Shown: positions 34,075 through 44,799 of the stretch, one piece after another
Position numbering within the stretch: position 1 is the first letter of the stretch
Layout: each line of letters opens with the position of its first letter
From: Moniliella sp. 'wahieum'
Lineage: Eukaryota > Basidiomycota > Moniliellomycetes > Moniliellales > Moniliellaceae
Length of the DNA: 64,000 nt
NCBI GenBank assembly: GCA_003971905.1
Contig: RSEE01000059.1
Coordinates: 124,001 to 188,000 of the forward strand
Direction of reading: 5' to 3'
The notes under the pieces: model-generated
Told to the model about the DNA's origin: nothing
What the model saw: the letters and a program-made list of their open reading frames with translations, nothing else
Databases searched by the model: none
Position numbers and translations under genes: made by a program

Positions 34075-34947
34075 CTAGATGCTGATCCCTACCCCGGATT
34101 CATACCACGGGTTGGGATGATTCCAATGCACCGGGATCCGAAGAACGAGAGTGATAGCCGTGACGTAGGCTACCGGCACGTTGGGTGCAACAGTGATATA
34201 TCGTGGACGTACACCCACGCGCACGATCGTAGCGATACCCTGGATGGGCGTGGTGGTGGTCCGAAGAACCCATCCGGCGTCGGTGCGATACAAACCCCAA
34301 GTCTCCCCCAGGAGAAAGTAACCTTCTGCTGTTCAGGGTCAATCGACATGACTTCCTGTCCCTTCATGTGGCCCACAAAGCTGCCTTGCGTGCTAGGACG
34401 AAGGGCGAGGATCTGTTGGCCTGACAGGTCACATATCCTCTCGGGCACGTACCCTGTTTCGTCTCTTGGCCAAGTGTACTCCAAACGAAAGAGCGGGGAC
34501 CTGTCCTTGCGTGTCTTCCGACAGGACGAACAACAGATATATCAGATTAGCAGAGTGGCCCAGAGCAAAAACCAAAGTGTTCCGGCCAAATCCGAAAGGA
34601 TGGAAAGAAGACCAACCTCTACGACCGGATGGGAACCGAGTGAAACGCTTGGGCCCAACAACAAAGGAGGTCTTATGCTCATAAGAACAAAGTTCGGGGG
34701 GCTCCGAGTAGGCTGGGGGATTGTCATCGGGCGCATCTCCCAAAAAGTCATCCTCCTTTGTAACCGTCTTTGTAGAAGCCGTCACTTGACTGGAAGCTAA
34801 CGATCCCCACGATTGGGATGGGACGAGGTGGCCGGTATTTGATGGTAGCACGTGTTGGGGCTCCTGCATTTGTTGCTGTTGCCAATTGCGTGGCACCTTA
34901 TTTGTTCTTTCACCATCATTGCGGTTACTGAAGAGTTTGGAAAGCAT
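34075..34947 (-). CDS. Unrecognised protein with PPxY motif
   Basis: I do not recognise this gene. The ATG ending at 34947 begins MLSKLFSNRNDGERTNK. A Gln/Ser-rich segment precedes DNPPAYSEPPE, a PPxY motif of the sort bound by WW domains of Rsp5/Nedd4 ubiquitin ligases. Downstream, in a second frame, is LEYTWPRDETGYVPERICD with GQEVMSIDPEQQKVTFSW; in a third is RPRYITVAPNVPVAYVTA leading to the stop at 34075. One or two introns (around 34480-34650 and 34190-34280) would join them. The pattern of short beta-strand segments resembles tubby-like/LURP-one-type proteins, but this is inference only. A TATATATA element lies at about 35069-35077, 120 bases upstream. Confidence 0.6.
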
Positions 34948-37067
34948 TGTGGCCGGGGAGAGGAGGTTCGACACAAGGAAAGGGGATTGGAGAGATGGTT
35001 GGTGGTCGGGAAAGGAAACCAGAGATGAAGAGAGAGTGCGTGGCAGTTGGGTGGCAAAGAACGCAGACTATATATAGAGAGAGCGCAAATAGTGCACACT
35101 GCTATCCCCCGTACCAACCAAGTCCCAAAGCGCCACAGCCAGCTGTCAAGTATTTTCGTTGTACGCGTCACGCATCTCTCCGTGGTGGTGTGGTGGAGTC
35201 ATAACGACTATTAGTCGTCCTGGATTTTGTGAGATACTATCTCCGCAAGACAGAATAATACATCAGGAACAGCTTAACAAAAGAATGTATATTAGTACCC
35301 TGTGCATTCGGAGATTCGTGTATGTACCCTCCTGCATGTGACATTGTTACCCCACACATCTTGCTGTGCGTCGGCTGTATCTATACCTCAACACTCTTTC
35401 CGTTCCAAAACATGCACATGGCCCATTCTCGGAGGTACGAGACCAGGCGGTTGCAGTGCATCAAAGAGAAGCCGATGACCGATTTGTCCGTGGGTATACA
35501 TAGGCAGTGGAATAAGACTACGATAGGGTTACTACAGATGCTGCTATACCCAGCTGCTACCCTGCGGGGATGCTCCGTGTGCTTTAGAGAGGTGTAAGGC
35601 CTAAGGGGATCCGTGTGTGGCATACCGTTACTGACTTTCTGAGTGTGTTACGGGTTTTATTAATAGATGCGTGCCCTTTCACATCACTATAACCGTCACC
35701 CTCAACACTCATTGAGTACTGAGTTCAACGACGTGATTGCGTTTTCCGATGAGGCCCCGGTGCAGGCCAGTGAGGAGTGAGGAGTGAGGGGTGAGATCTG
35801 AGAGGCGAGAGGCAGTGGCGCCTGAGGGCGCTGAGGGGTGTTGGTGTGAACACGGAGAATCATTCCCGCAGAAGCCATGATGCATCATTACTCGATTACC
35901 TTGCCATGACTCATATGTCGACTCATCGAACTCATCGATACAACGCGAACACCATCAGTGATCACATGCCACAGAACGCGAAAGTACAACGACCGCGTAC
36001 GGCGAGGAATAGCACTGTACTTTAATTAATTACCGTGTTGGACGCGTCTGCAGAAAGGGGTATCGCGCGAAGGATCCTTAGTAGTAGTTATTTTGATTCG
36101 ACTCAGTACTCAGTATACTCGAAAGTAGAGTTCTTTGGCTTTCTGTAGCTTCTAACGACGACGACACAGGTAAAACAAAGTACAGCGCTTGAGTCATCCA
36201 GTCATACCAGTGTCACGCCTTGTCATATAATACGGTAGTTGTTGGTTATCTCCGGACGCCGAGCCCCGCATGTCGTAGACATCTCAGCCGAAGACGCGTC
36301 AGTACTGAGTCCGATTAGACTAGCAGGAGAGAGCCAGTCGACACCTTATCCTTGGTGCGGATATCATCCGCAGCCCGCCATGGTCGCATGGACTCTCATC
36401 GGTGCGGTGGTTTGTGTCCATCGCACTCTTCAGCCTTGGCAGAACCCTTTCCGCTGCCCCCGACCGCGCAGCGTCAGCGCCTTTGAGAGCCTGGGCTGCG
36501 TAGTGGGTTTTACCTCTCTGGAAAGTTCCTTATATTCTGTTTATACCTGTCATGAGGCCCTTGACGTTGAGGTCTGGTTCCTTTTCTGTATATTATAAGC
36601 AGCCCTGTCTAAGGCTTCTAGCTGTGGTCCTTGTCGACCGTTGCCACATCTGCCCCTGTTCCAACCTTCCCATTCTTCTCTCGCCCTTCCACCCCCTACC
36701 ACCCTTGATACGAATTTCCGACTCACGCCGGTTCCACTGCAATCCGCGGTTACTCTCAGTATAGCGCTTGCTCTTCGTTAGGACTCCGTCTGATTCCACC
36801 TATTACAGAGCGCGTCAAGTGTTCATGTGGTAATACCCCAGATAACCCACGTCAGTACCTCATAGTTCCTGGACTGTTTCAACTGGTCTGAAGACTTACA
36901 AATATACGCTACTCCTACCTCGGAGGGTCTGAGCTGAGGCCGTTGCATGCAGGCAGCCACCCGAACTAGAGTAGGGTCTCTCCCTCGCCTATCGGTTCGA
37001 CCAGGTTCTGAGGCCGGACATGTCGCACGTGGCTCCGATTGGCCGTCGAAGGGTTTGTACCCCTAAA
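34948..37067. other. Gene-poor interval
   Basis: No protein gene is supported. It holds ACTCAGT heptamers (36101-36117), TGAGTACTGA (about 35712-35722) and TGATGCATCA (about 35876-35886). An open frame of 119 codons (36239-36598) has no recognisable feature. A TATATATAG at about 35069 belongs to the gene that starts at 34947. Confidence 0.5.
36101..36117. repeat. (ACTCAGT)2 heptamer array
   Basis: Two exact ACTCAGT units followed by a partial third. Core across units is GTAC, flanked by TCA. TGAGTACTCA at about 39304-39313 is the same word as a single palindrome. Confidence 0.9.
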
Positions 37068-38010
37068 CTACAGGGGTGAATCCCACCTCGGGACTCCCCC
37101 CATGACATGCATGACAGAGCTTGCTGTCCAGCTCACAGAATTTTTTTGCCCTTCTTGCCTTTGCTCTCTCCCTCCGCCATTCCGAGAATGGAGTAGTACC
37201 TTTTGGGATTCACACTGTCCTCGTCCTTGCTGCGGCCATTGACGATTCGGACACGCACTTAGGTCTCTTTCATCACCTGAAGCTGTGTTAGCCATCTTCA
37301 CCCCATACAGGACATTTTCCTTTTGCGCAGCTCTCTAAATGATGTTGCTCTATTAGCGCACACGTGCCCTCATCCTGGCTTTGTCCACTCACGAAGCAGA
37401 GGTGCGACGTTTTGTCCAGGCCGACTAGAACACAGTGGAGAGTCCTGATCTCCTTTCCTTCCCGAGTGGCGTCCTCTGCCACGGCAACTTCCGTGACCTC
37501 GGGTTCGGCATCATTGTGGTTTTACCCTCCTCTTCCCGTCCCCATCGTGTCCCATACTAAAATGCTCATCGAGTGTGTATATAACCACCAATCCGCCAAC
37601 CACAGGACACTCACCCTTTACCTCGATGAAACCACACGTGTGCCTCTGCCCCCTCCGGCTGGCCCTAGGGACGAGCGCCACCTTCGGCCCAGCGGCCATA
37701 CCGCACAGGGCTGTGTGGGACACGCCATACTTTTATTCCCAGCGTTCGACGCTACCGGGGCCGACTTCGCCTGCGAACCAATGAGCCACAACTTGCTCTC
37801 CGGCCCCCGACTTGACGGGCCGCTTCAGAAACGCTCCGGGCGTGCAGAGGATGTGGTGCCCTCCGCCTCCTCGGCATCGCGAGGTACGTCCTTTGGTTCA
37901 CACTCTCGCTTGTGGCCCCGCGGAGAGGAAGTTTGCTCGCTTGTTGGAGTTGGGGGGGTTGTGAACCAAATGCATTGTTCGCTCATCATCCAGAGGAGTG
38001 CCCCCAAGGG
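37068..38010 (-). pseudogene. Possible decayed or fragmented gene, function unknown
   Basis: Consecutive minus-strand frames read like real protein rather than noise: CGFIEVKGECPVVGGLVVIY (about 37570-37640), then VLVGLDKTSHLCFVSGQSQD (about 37370-37430), then SVSWTASSVMHVMGGVPRWD (about 37070-37130). I could not join them into one gene by obvious splice sites, and I do not recognise the family. It could be a broken host gene, a gene with small exons, or coincidence. The long antisense frame at 37364-38083 on the plus strand would be its shadow. Confidence 0.25.
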
Positions 38011-38120
38011 ATGGAATGATGGGGGAACAAGGAGATTTGGAGTGAGGCTGGGGCCCTCTGAGCCTACAAAAAGTCTGCATTGATTTTGAGCTCACCCCAC
38101 GGCTTTTAATCAAGGAAGCC

Positions 38121-38126
38121 AAAAAA
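38121..38126 (-). terminator. Pol III T-run terminator of tRNA-Phe
   Basis: Six T residues on the minus strand begin one base after the tRNA 3' end. Confidence 0.85.
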
Positions 38127-38127
38127 C

Positions 38128-38227
38128 TGTCGTGTCCCGGGATCGAACCGGGACCTTGAGGAATCGTAAACGATCTGCTATTGAAGCTGACTTCAATCTC
38201 ACGCTCTCCCATCTGAGCTAACCCGAC
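38128..38227 (-). tRNA. tRNA-Phe (GAA) with intron
   Basis: On the minus strand the sequence folds as a tRNA. Acceptor halves are GTCGGGT and ACACGAC with one G-A mismatch and a discriminator A. The D arm is GCTC/GAGC with A-box-like TAGCTCAGATGGGAGAG, and the T arm is CCCGG-TTCGATC-CCGGG (B box). The anticodon loop reads TTGAAG, giving GAA. An intron of about 27 bases follows base 37, contains TTC that can pair with the anticodon (the standard A-I pairing) and a self-complementary ATCG-TTTA-CGAT. A run of T residues directly after the 3' end (38121-38126) is a Pol III terminator. The mature length is about 72-73. Confidence 0.88.
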
Positions 38228-39620
38228 TTCAGTGAGCAATCGCGCGTTTTACAGAAGATGACACGCCGGATGGATTAAAGGAGCCTTCGCTTGATCATTG
38301 CTTGAGAATGATTGGCAAAGAATACATTTGAAGTGGGTTCTAACTGTTAAAACGTGGACAAAGGCCTACGGAGAGAAGAAGAGAGAGGGAGGAGGTGATG
38401 GATCTATTCCAAGAGAGGAGCCCGTTAGGGGCAGAACATAGGGGAGAGTCGGATAGAACAGCGCGATGCGTGGTGCGTGATCACAGCTGCATGCATGATG
38501 GCGCTGACACTAACGTGTCAGGAAACGGGAGATGGAGGAAAAGAGAGCAGGTGATTGGGCTGAAAGCCGGAGAGCTGAGTGGGATCAAACCTAAAACGTG
38601 TGATGGAGATGGAGGAAAGGATGGATTGGATACATTTATGGACGGACTGGAGGTATATGTACCTCAGAAGGAAGAGGGGGCACCGTCGAGAGGTGGACAC
38701 AGAATTTCCCAACTGATAGGAATCACGACATAGTGTCCCCATACGGGCCTAGTGGTCCAAGGGCCCCCTAGCAGGGCGTATTAACAGTATGGGTTGTTGC
38801 TACTAGTGTGGAGCACATTCTTATGACATTGAATCCGTGGGCCATGGGGGGGCTCACCGTGGTGGTCCCCGAGGTGGGACCCTGCCCCTGTGTGTGGTTT
38901 AGCGGTAAAATTCAAACGTCCTTGGACGGCCAATCGGTGCCACACGCACGGTATATGTCCGACTTCAGATCATCTTCGCAGTCGAACCGAGAGCGAGTGA
39001 AGAGACAGGGAGAAACGCTCTGGTTTGAGTTGCTGTGCCTGCGTGCATAGGACTCACCTTATATATAGACCCCCTCCAAGGACTGAGCAGGGTGTGTATA
39101 GGACGTCAAGCCCCTCCCCTCCTCTGTTGAATGTGTCCATGCAGATACTCCAGCATAAAGCTTTTGCTTCCTGACCGTTACCGCACTGGCGGCCGTATCA
39201 GGCGGAGAAACAGACAGAATCCTGAGGCCTGACTGAAGAACAAAAAAGCGCTACCTGTGAGAGGTACTAATAACTTTTTAACACACCGCACTCGGTACTC
39301 AATCTGAGTACTCAGTGTACTCACCCCATATCCCGCCCGTTCCTGTGTTGTATAGTAAAACATGTACGCAAATCCCTCAGATCTCTTCCCGATTGCCCGC
39401 ATGGCCATATGAAGCCGGCGGAATGAGCTTTCTCTCTTTTTCTACCACTCTTATATTTTCACTGGAGGACCACACATCTCACCGAAGAATCCATATGGTC
39501 TTTCGTCTCTCATTGATCTCTTTCTAGTTACTGAAGTTGGGTTCCAGCATGAGCTGAACACTGCTGGGCCCAGTTCGGTATAATGCATCTCTTTCTTCCT
39601 CAAGATGACATGGACCTTGA

Positions 39621-39664
39621 GGCCTTGAAGCTTGAAGCTTGAGGGGTTACCGGTTACCGGTTAA
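39621..39664. repeat. Composite array (CTTGAAG)2 then (GGTTACC)2
   Basis: Two exact CTTGAAG units (39624-39637) plus a partial third are followed within a few bases by two exact GGTTACC units (39645-39658) plus a partial third. Two different heptamer families with cores AGCT and CCGG are again neighbours, as at 28189-28243. Confidence 0.92.
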
Positions 39665-40393
39665 TGCATACAATCACAGGCTCTCAGGTGTTCAATACAG
39701 CCAATGCGCCCACCGGGCGACAATTGAAATGTGAAACCATACCGAAGCTTGAGCTTCAAGCTTGATGCATGATGCGCCTTTTAATGAAATTTGCTTGGTG
39801 GGTGATGCATGCGATGCATTCCCAGCACAAGCAACTGTGTTCTTGCGGCAGGAGAACACCTTGCGGCTTGCTGCGGCGGGAACCGGCATGTCTCTGGACG
39901 AAGAATCAATGACGTCAGATCAAGATTGGGAGGTAGCACACGGCCTGTGTACAGCATGGAGGGAATGATCGCCGGATACCAAGCCACGGCACACGCAGCA
40001 TAGCGCTTGCCATCCCACGGCGCAGCAGAGGCAGCAGCTGTGCAGTCTACTGGGCAGCCGCCACCGGCACCAGCTGTGCCAGCCCATGCCGCTTTGCTCG
40101 GCAGGGCTTGAAAGGGCTGCGCGTCACTGTCATTGTCACCGCATCACAGCGCCATGGGTGGCGCGTCTGCTGCGCTGCTCGTCGCGGCACGTGTCAGGCA
40201 TGACGCATGTGACGCACCTCGTTGCTGCCTCTTGTTGCCTGCCCCTCTGCGCGCTTTGTATGTTCTCAGATCTCAACGCCTCCAGTGGAGTAGTGCTCGT
40301 GATCAGCGCGATTGATCAGCAGCTACTGGCTCAGCTGCTGCTGCTGCTGACCCAGTGCTGAACGCGCTGAACGCGCTGAGCGCTGAACTGACC

Positions 40394-40407
40394 GATGATC
40401 GATGATC
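40394..40407. repeat. (GATGATC)2 heptamer array
   Basis: Two exact GATGATC units. The word TGATCGATGA spans them; the core is TCGA/GATC with TGA. Confidence 0.9.
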
Positions 40408-41210
40408 CTGATCGGCAATTGAAACTCGCTCGCCGCTTTGAAGTAAAGATGAAAGCACCACCACAGCGGCCGTCAGCACGGACAAGGCCATGGGTGAAAC
40501 AGGCACGAAGGCAATTGTCAAGGACAATATCCGGTGTCGACCAGTGGCCAATCGCGCTTTCGCAACCGTGGCAGCGTTTTCTCAGAATCTGGCTGTGGGT
40601 GTGGTGACGGTGAGGCTGGGGACATCGGTGACGGAAAAAGCAGAGCGAACAGTCGGACATGGAAGCGAGAAGTGCGGCATGTGGGCGCGTCAGGCGTCAC
40701 GCGTCAGGGGCGTCAGGAAGCGCATTTCCCATGTACGCAACGCCATTCTATTCTTCAGATACTCCGCACGACGAGGGACGATGGTCGATGGCAGAGGGCG
40801 GATGGTCGAGGGAGGGAGCAATGTTTTTGGCATCCGCTGCCGCGTGTCTGTGGACGACAGGGTGTCTGTCTGGCACAGACACCCCCGCAGTGCTGGCTGA
40901 AATGATGCATCAGCGATCATGGCGTCGGACGGCTGGGCGCGGGCTGGCGACGCGCGTGGCGCGGCATGGGGCGTGGGACGAGTGTCCACACGCCGGCTGC
41001 TGCTGCTGCTGCTGCTGTGCCTATCTGCCGAGGGCTTGCTGCTGGCCTGCTCTGGCTGCAGCTATGGGCGCCCATGCCCATCCACCCATCCATTCATCCG
41101 TTCATCCTCATCCCCACCCCATTCCCATCCCACCCTTCAGCTGGCCCTGAGCACCACCACCACCACCACACCATCCCCAACCCCATCCCCAACCCCTCCT
41201 CATCCTCCTT

Positions 41211-41280
41211 ACCATCCCCCTCTCCATCCCCCTCTCCGTCCCCCTCTCCATCCCCCTCTCCATCCCCCTCTCCACCGCCC
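41211..41280 (+). repeat. 12-mer pyrimidine tandem repeat upstream of PAK kinase
   Basis: Five to six copies of CCCCCTCTCCAT, one with a G substitution, lie about 30 bases before the kinase start codon. They are probably in the 5' UTR or core promoter. Pyrimidine tracts commonly precede transcription starts in fungi. Confidence 0.85.
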
Positions 41281-41311
41281 CTGCTCCCCACCCTCCTTCT
41301 CCTGCGCCAAG

Positions 41312-44300
41312 ATGGACTTTGTGCCCCCCTCCGCCCCACCCCCGCCGCCTGGCGCGACGGGGCTGCCAATCGCCCAGGCGTTTGGCACGACGCTCGACGC
41401 GCCTATGCCGCTCCCATCAGCGCTGCCCTTGGGCCTCTCCTTCCCACCACCACCACCCGTGACCAGCAGCCATTCCTCCCAACCACGCGAACCCACCGCA
41501 CCCGGCTATGTTCCCACCCACAACTGGCGCGCCTCCATTGCCAGCATGAGTGGGGGTCCACCTAACCACACAGGTCGATCCACCCTCCAATCCGCCGCTG
41601 TGGCCACCTCTGCGCTCGATCCGTACGAGACGCTCACTGGTCCCGCAAACTCCCGTCATCCTAGCCCAGCGCCACCATCCGAATTTGCTTCGGTCTCTCC
41701 AATGATGTCTCGCATGCCCTCGGCCCCTTCGATCCAGCCCGCATACGGTGACGAGCCATTTGTCCCCCTGACCAACAAGTCGTCCCGCTTCCCACCCCCA
41801 TACCGCTCCCAGCGTCCTCCCCTCCTCCTTCGAGCGGACAGAGAGGACAGGGCCGTAACCTCAAAAGTGTCATTGGGGGCATGTTTGGCGGTAGTAAGTG
41901 AATAGCTTGTCTTTTCATGACTACATGCTGACCCACTCTCTTCTCTTCGCTTCCCCAGACGTCTTTGGATCCTCATCCGGCCGGCCCCTCGAAATCTCAG
42001 AGCCCTACGCTCCGGTGCACCTTGTCCATGTCGGCTTCAACAACGACACGGGCCAGTTTACGGGCATGCCTCAAGAGTGGCAAAACACTCCTCCAAGCTT
42101 CCGGCATTCTCAGCGCGAGCAGGCCGAACATCCTGAAACCATGCGTGCCATTGTGGCCCTGTACCAAGCCCAGCAGCAGGACACGGCATCAGGCGAGGAT
42201 GTATGGAACAAGTTTGGCCAAGCCCACCCTACGCAAACCTTTACCGCCCGTCTCAGTCTCAGCACTGGCCACCTCAACCGTCGGCACACCCCAGCTCAAG
42301 CTCGATAGCCCAAGGATCTGAGTTATCCAGGCTGTTTCTTACTAGTTTGACTACTCCTCGTGCCTCCCGCGCCGCGCCCCCGCCACCGCTTCCGGTACCT
42401 TCTGCTCCAATGTCCTACAAGCCCGTTGCGAGTGTCCCAAGTCGTAGCCTACTCAGTCTGGACAACATCCTCCCCTCCCCAGCCCACGAGTGCTCCGCCG
42501 CTCACCCGATCATTGCCACAACGAAGTTGGACGTCCGATCCCATCTCGCAACCTCATTTGCACCCCAACCTCCACCCACTTGATACGAGCCACTCCCCCT
42601 CGCAAACGCCATCCTCCCAGGTTTCGCGAGGCGTCACTCCCTCTGCCTCCCCTACCCCCCAAGCCGTGCCTACCTCGTCCAACTCCGACTTGATACCTCA
42701 CGATCTCACACTTCTGTCCCCGATCTGGCACGAGAATCTCGGCCTACTCGTGAGCCACAGCTATAGCCAAGGCTGTTTCAGCCGGATCGTCCTCAGCCTC
42801 CTTGGCGGCGGCGGCAGCAGCGGCGACGGCTATCTCTTCTGCTTCTTCTTCTGCCTCGGCGTCCATTCTCTCTCAGTCCCACCAGTCCGGAGGTGCACAA
42901 CCTCCATTCCCTCCCGCCGGTTGGCAGCTCCAAGAGCCTCTCTCCTCCCGTGTAGCCAGTCCTCCTTCCGGGGCCTTGGTGCGCAAAGCCAGTCCCGCAC
43001 CGCAGAGTACCGCCATCTCTCTTGGTGGCTCAGGCTCGGACTTGGCACGTTCACAGTCACAGTCCCCGTCCAACTTCCCCACTCGTTCAACAACGACAGG
43101 AGCAGCAGCACCTCAATCCAGCCCTACGCCTCATGCTGCCGACAACCGCTCTTCTTCCCATTCCCGGCCCCGCCAAGCCTCTGTATCACGCAGCGCAAGT
43201 CGGACCCGCACCAAGTCCGTCAGCACAGAGACCACCCGTGCGGCGCGGCCTGCGCCCACCTCCCGCCTCGGCAGCGCATACAGCGACGGTGAAACCGGTC
43301 GAGCTGGGGCGCACATGGCAGCCAACTTTCCTCGTCATCTGTCCGGGCCCGATCCAAATCCTCTGCGTCGGAGAAGGCATCAGTAGCGGCGCGTGCAACG
43401 GCGGCAGGGACCAACGCAGCACCTGCGCCACCGTTGCCTGCTGCGATCCCGCGGCGGCCGAGGAAAGAGCCAGCGGGGACACTTTCCCACGATCAGGTTG
43501 TGGCCCAGTTGCGTAGCATCTGCTCGCCCGGCGACCCGCATAAACTGTACCGTTCCTTCACCAAGGTAGGGCAAGGTGCGTCGGGCGGCGTGTACACAGC
43601 CTATGCGATGGGTACCAATGCTAGCGTCGCCATCAAGCAGATGAATTTGGCCGCCCAACCGAAGCAGAACTGATCATCAATGAGATTCTCGTCATGCGTG
43701 AAAGCCGGCACGCCAACATTGTCAACTTTATTGACTCGTTCCTCGTCACCAACTCAAAGGGCGCGGCGGGCAAACCCGACAATCTCGATCTCTGGGTCGT
43801 GATGGAGTACATGGATGGCGGGTCCTTGACCGATGTGGTGACATACTCTGTCCTGTCCGAGGGCCAGATCGCGGCGGTGGCCAAGGAAGTGCTCAAGGGT
43901 TTGATCCACCTGCACCAACAAGGGGTGATCCACCGCGACATCAAGTCGGACAATGTCTTGCTTTCGCGCCGGACGGGCGAGATCAAGTTGACCGACTTTG
44001 GCTTTTGTGCGCAGTTGGGCGCAGGCGCGCGTGGCCCTGCAGCGAAGCGAACCATGATGGTAGGCACGCCTTACTGGATGGCGCCCGAGGTGGTAACGCG
44101 TAAAGCGTATGGGGCCAAGGTGGACGTGTGGTCGTTGGGCATTCTGACAATCGAGATGGTCGATGGCGAGCCCCGTATCTGCATGAAAACCCACTGCGGG
44201 CGCTGTACCTGATTGCTACTCATGGCACCCCGCAACTGACCCGCCACCCGCCACCCCGAACGGCTGTCACTTAGCCTGCGCAACTTCCTCTCCACAGCGT

Positions 44301-44434
44301 TGCAAGTTGAGCCGGAACAGCGGCCGAATGCCCAAGCCATGCTGTCCCATCCGTTCATCAAGCGCGCTGACCCACTCCGCACTCTCGCTCCGGCCATCAA
44401 GTTGGCACGAGAGCAAGCAAAAAAGGCACGCTAG
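41312..44434 (+). CDS. PAK/Ste20-type serine/threonine kinase
   Basis: This p21-activated kinase acts downstream of Cdc42/Rac in polarity and MAPK signalling. The ATG at 41312 begins [13 protein letters not shown]; there is no N-terminal PH domain, so it resembles Ste20/Pak1 more than Cla4. An intron ends at 41958. The CRIB domain follows directly: [20 protein letters not shown] with [10 protein letters not shown] long Ser/Pro linker leads to the kinase domain with [31 protein letters not shown] and [10 protein letters not shown], and a C terminus reading [20 protein letters not shown] up to the stop at 44432-44434. Several single-base slips break the frame (near 41825, 43670, and between 44180 and 44285), and the linker is also discontinuous. 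All catalytic residues are present. Confidence 0.93.
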
Positions 44435-44799
44435 CTACCTGGTCGCTGCTTCTTTGTTGTTGGTTAATGATTTCTACGTTTTCCCCCACGTTTTTCCTCT
44501 TCTTTCGCACTACCTCTCCCCCCTCCCCCCCCCCTTGCCGAGAGTCCGTTTCGCTTAGACTTGTATAACGTGCTCTATAGTCCTGCTCCGGAGCTTGTCT
44601 GTTGCTTGTCTGCTCCTCCTCCTCCAATGCTTCCGGTACGTAGATAAACCAAATAGCCATTGGCGTTTTTGTTTTTTTGGGTCCCCTTGTGGCGCATGTC
44701 AGAAGGAGCCTTAGATTGGAATATGCTGAGAGGCGAGAAAGAGAAAAAATGAATGCACATGCACCATCATGCATCATGGCACACGGGACGAGATCGCGC
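44435..44799. other. Gap between converging PAK and HSP60 genes
   Basis: Only 3' untranslated-type sequence is visible. The word CATCATGCATCATG at 44764-44777 is another ATGCAT-centred member of the heptamer family. Confidence 0.5.

Larger units (their letters stand above)
38228..41210. other. Gene-poor interval rich in palindromic words
   Basis: Three kilobases without a supportable gene. It contains CTTGAAG and GGTTACC heptamer arrays (39621-39664), AAGCTT/TGCATG words (39743-39822), CTGAACGCG tandems (about 40365-40385), a GATGATC array (40394-40407) and a (GCT)n run near 41000. Open frames of 60-130 codons overlap on both strands without conserved motifs. Confidence 0.55.

Noticed and set aside
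36239-36598. Open frame of 119 codons
   Set aside because: No homology-like feature and no promoter; it is within the length expected by chance at this GC content.
40919-41311. Earlier start for the PAK kinase
   Set aside because: The frame is open further upstream but reads through (GCT)n and pyrimidine repeats; the ATG at 41312 has better context and begins non-repetitive protein.
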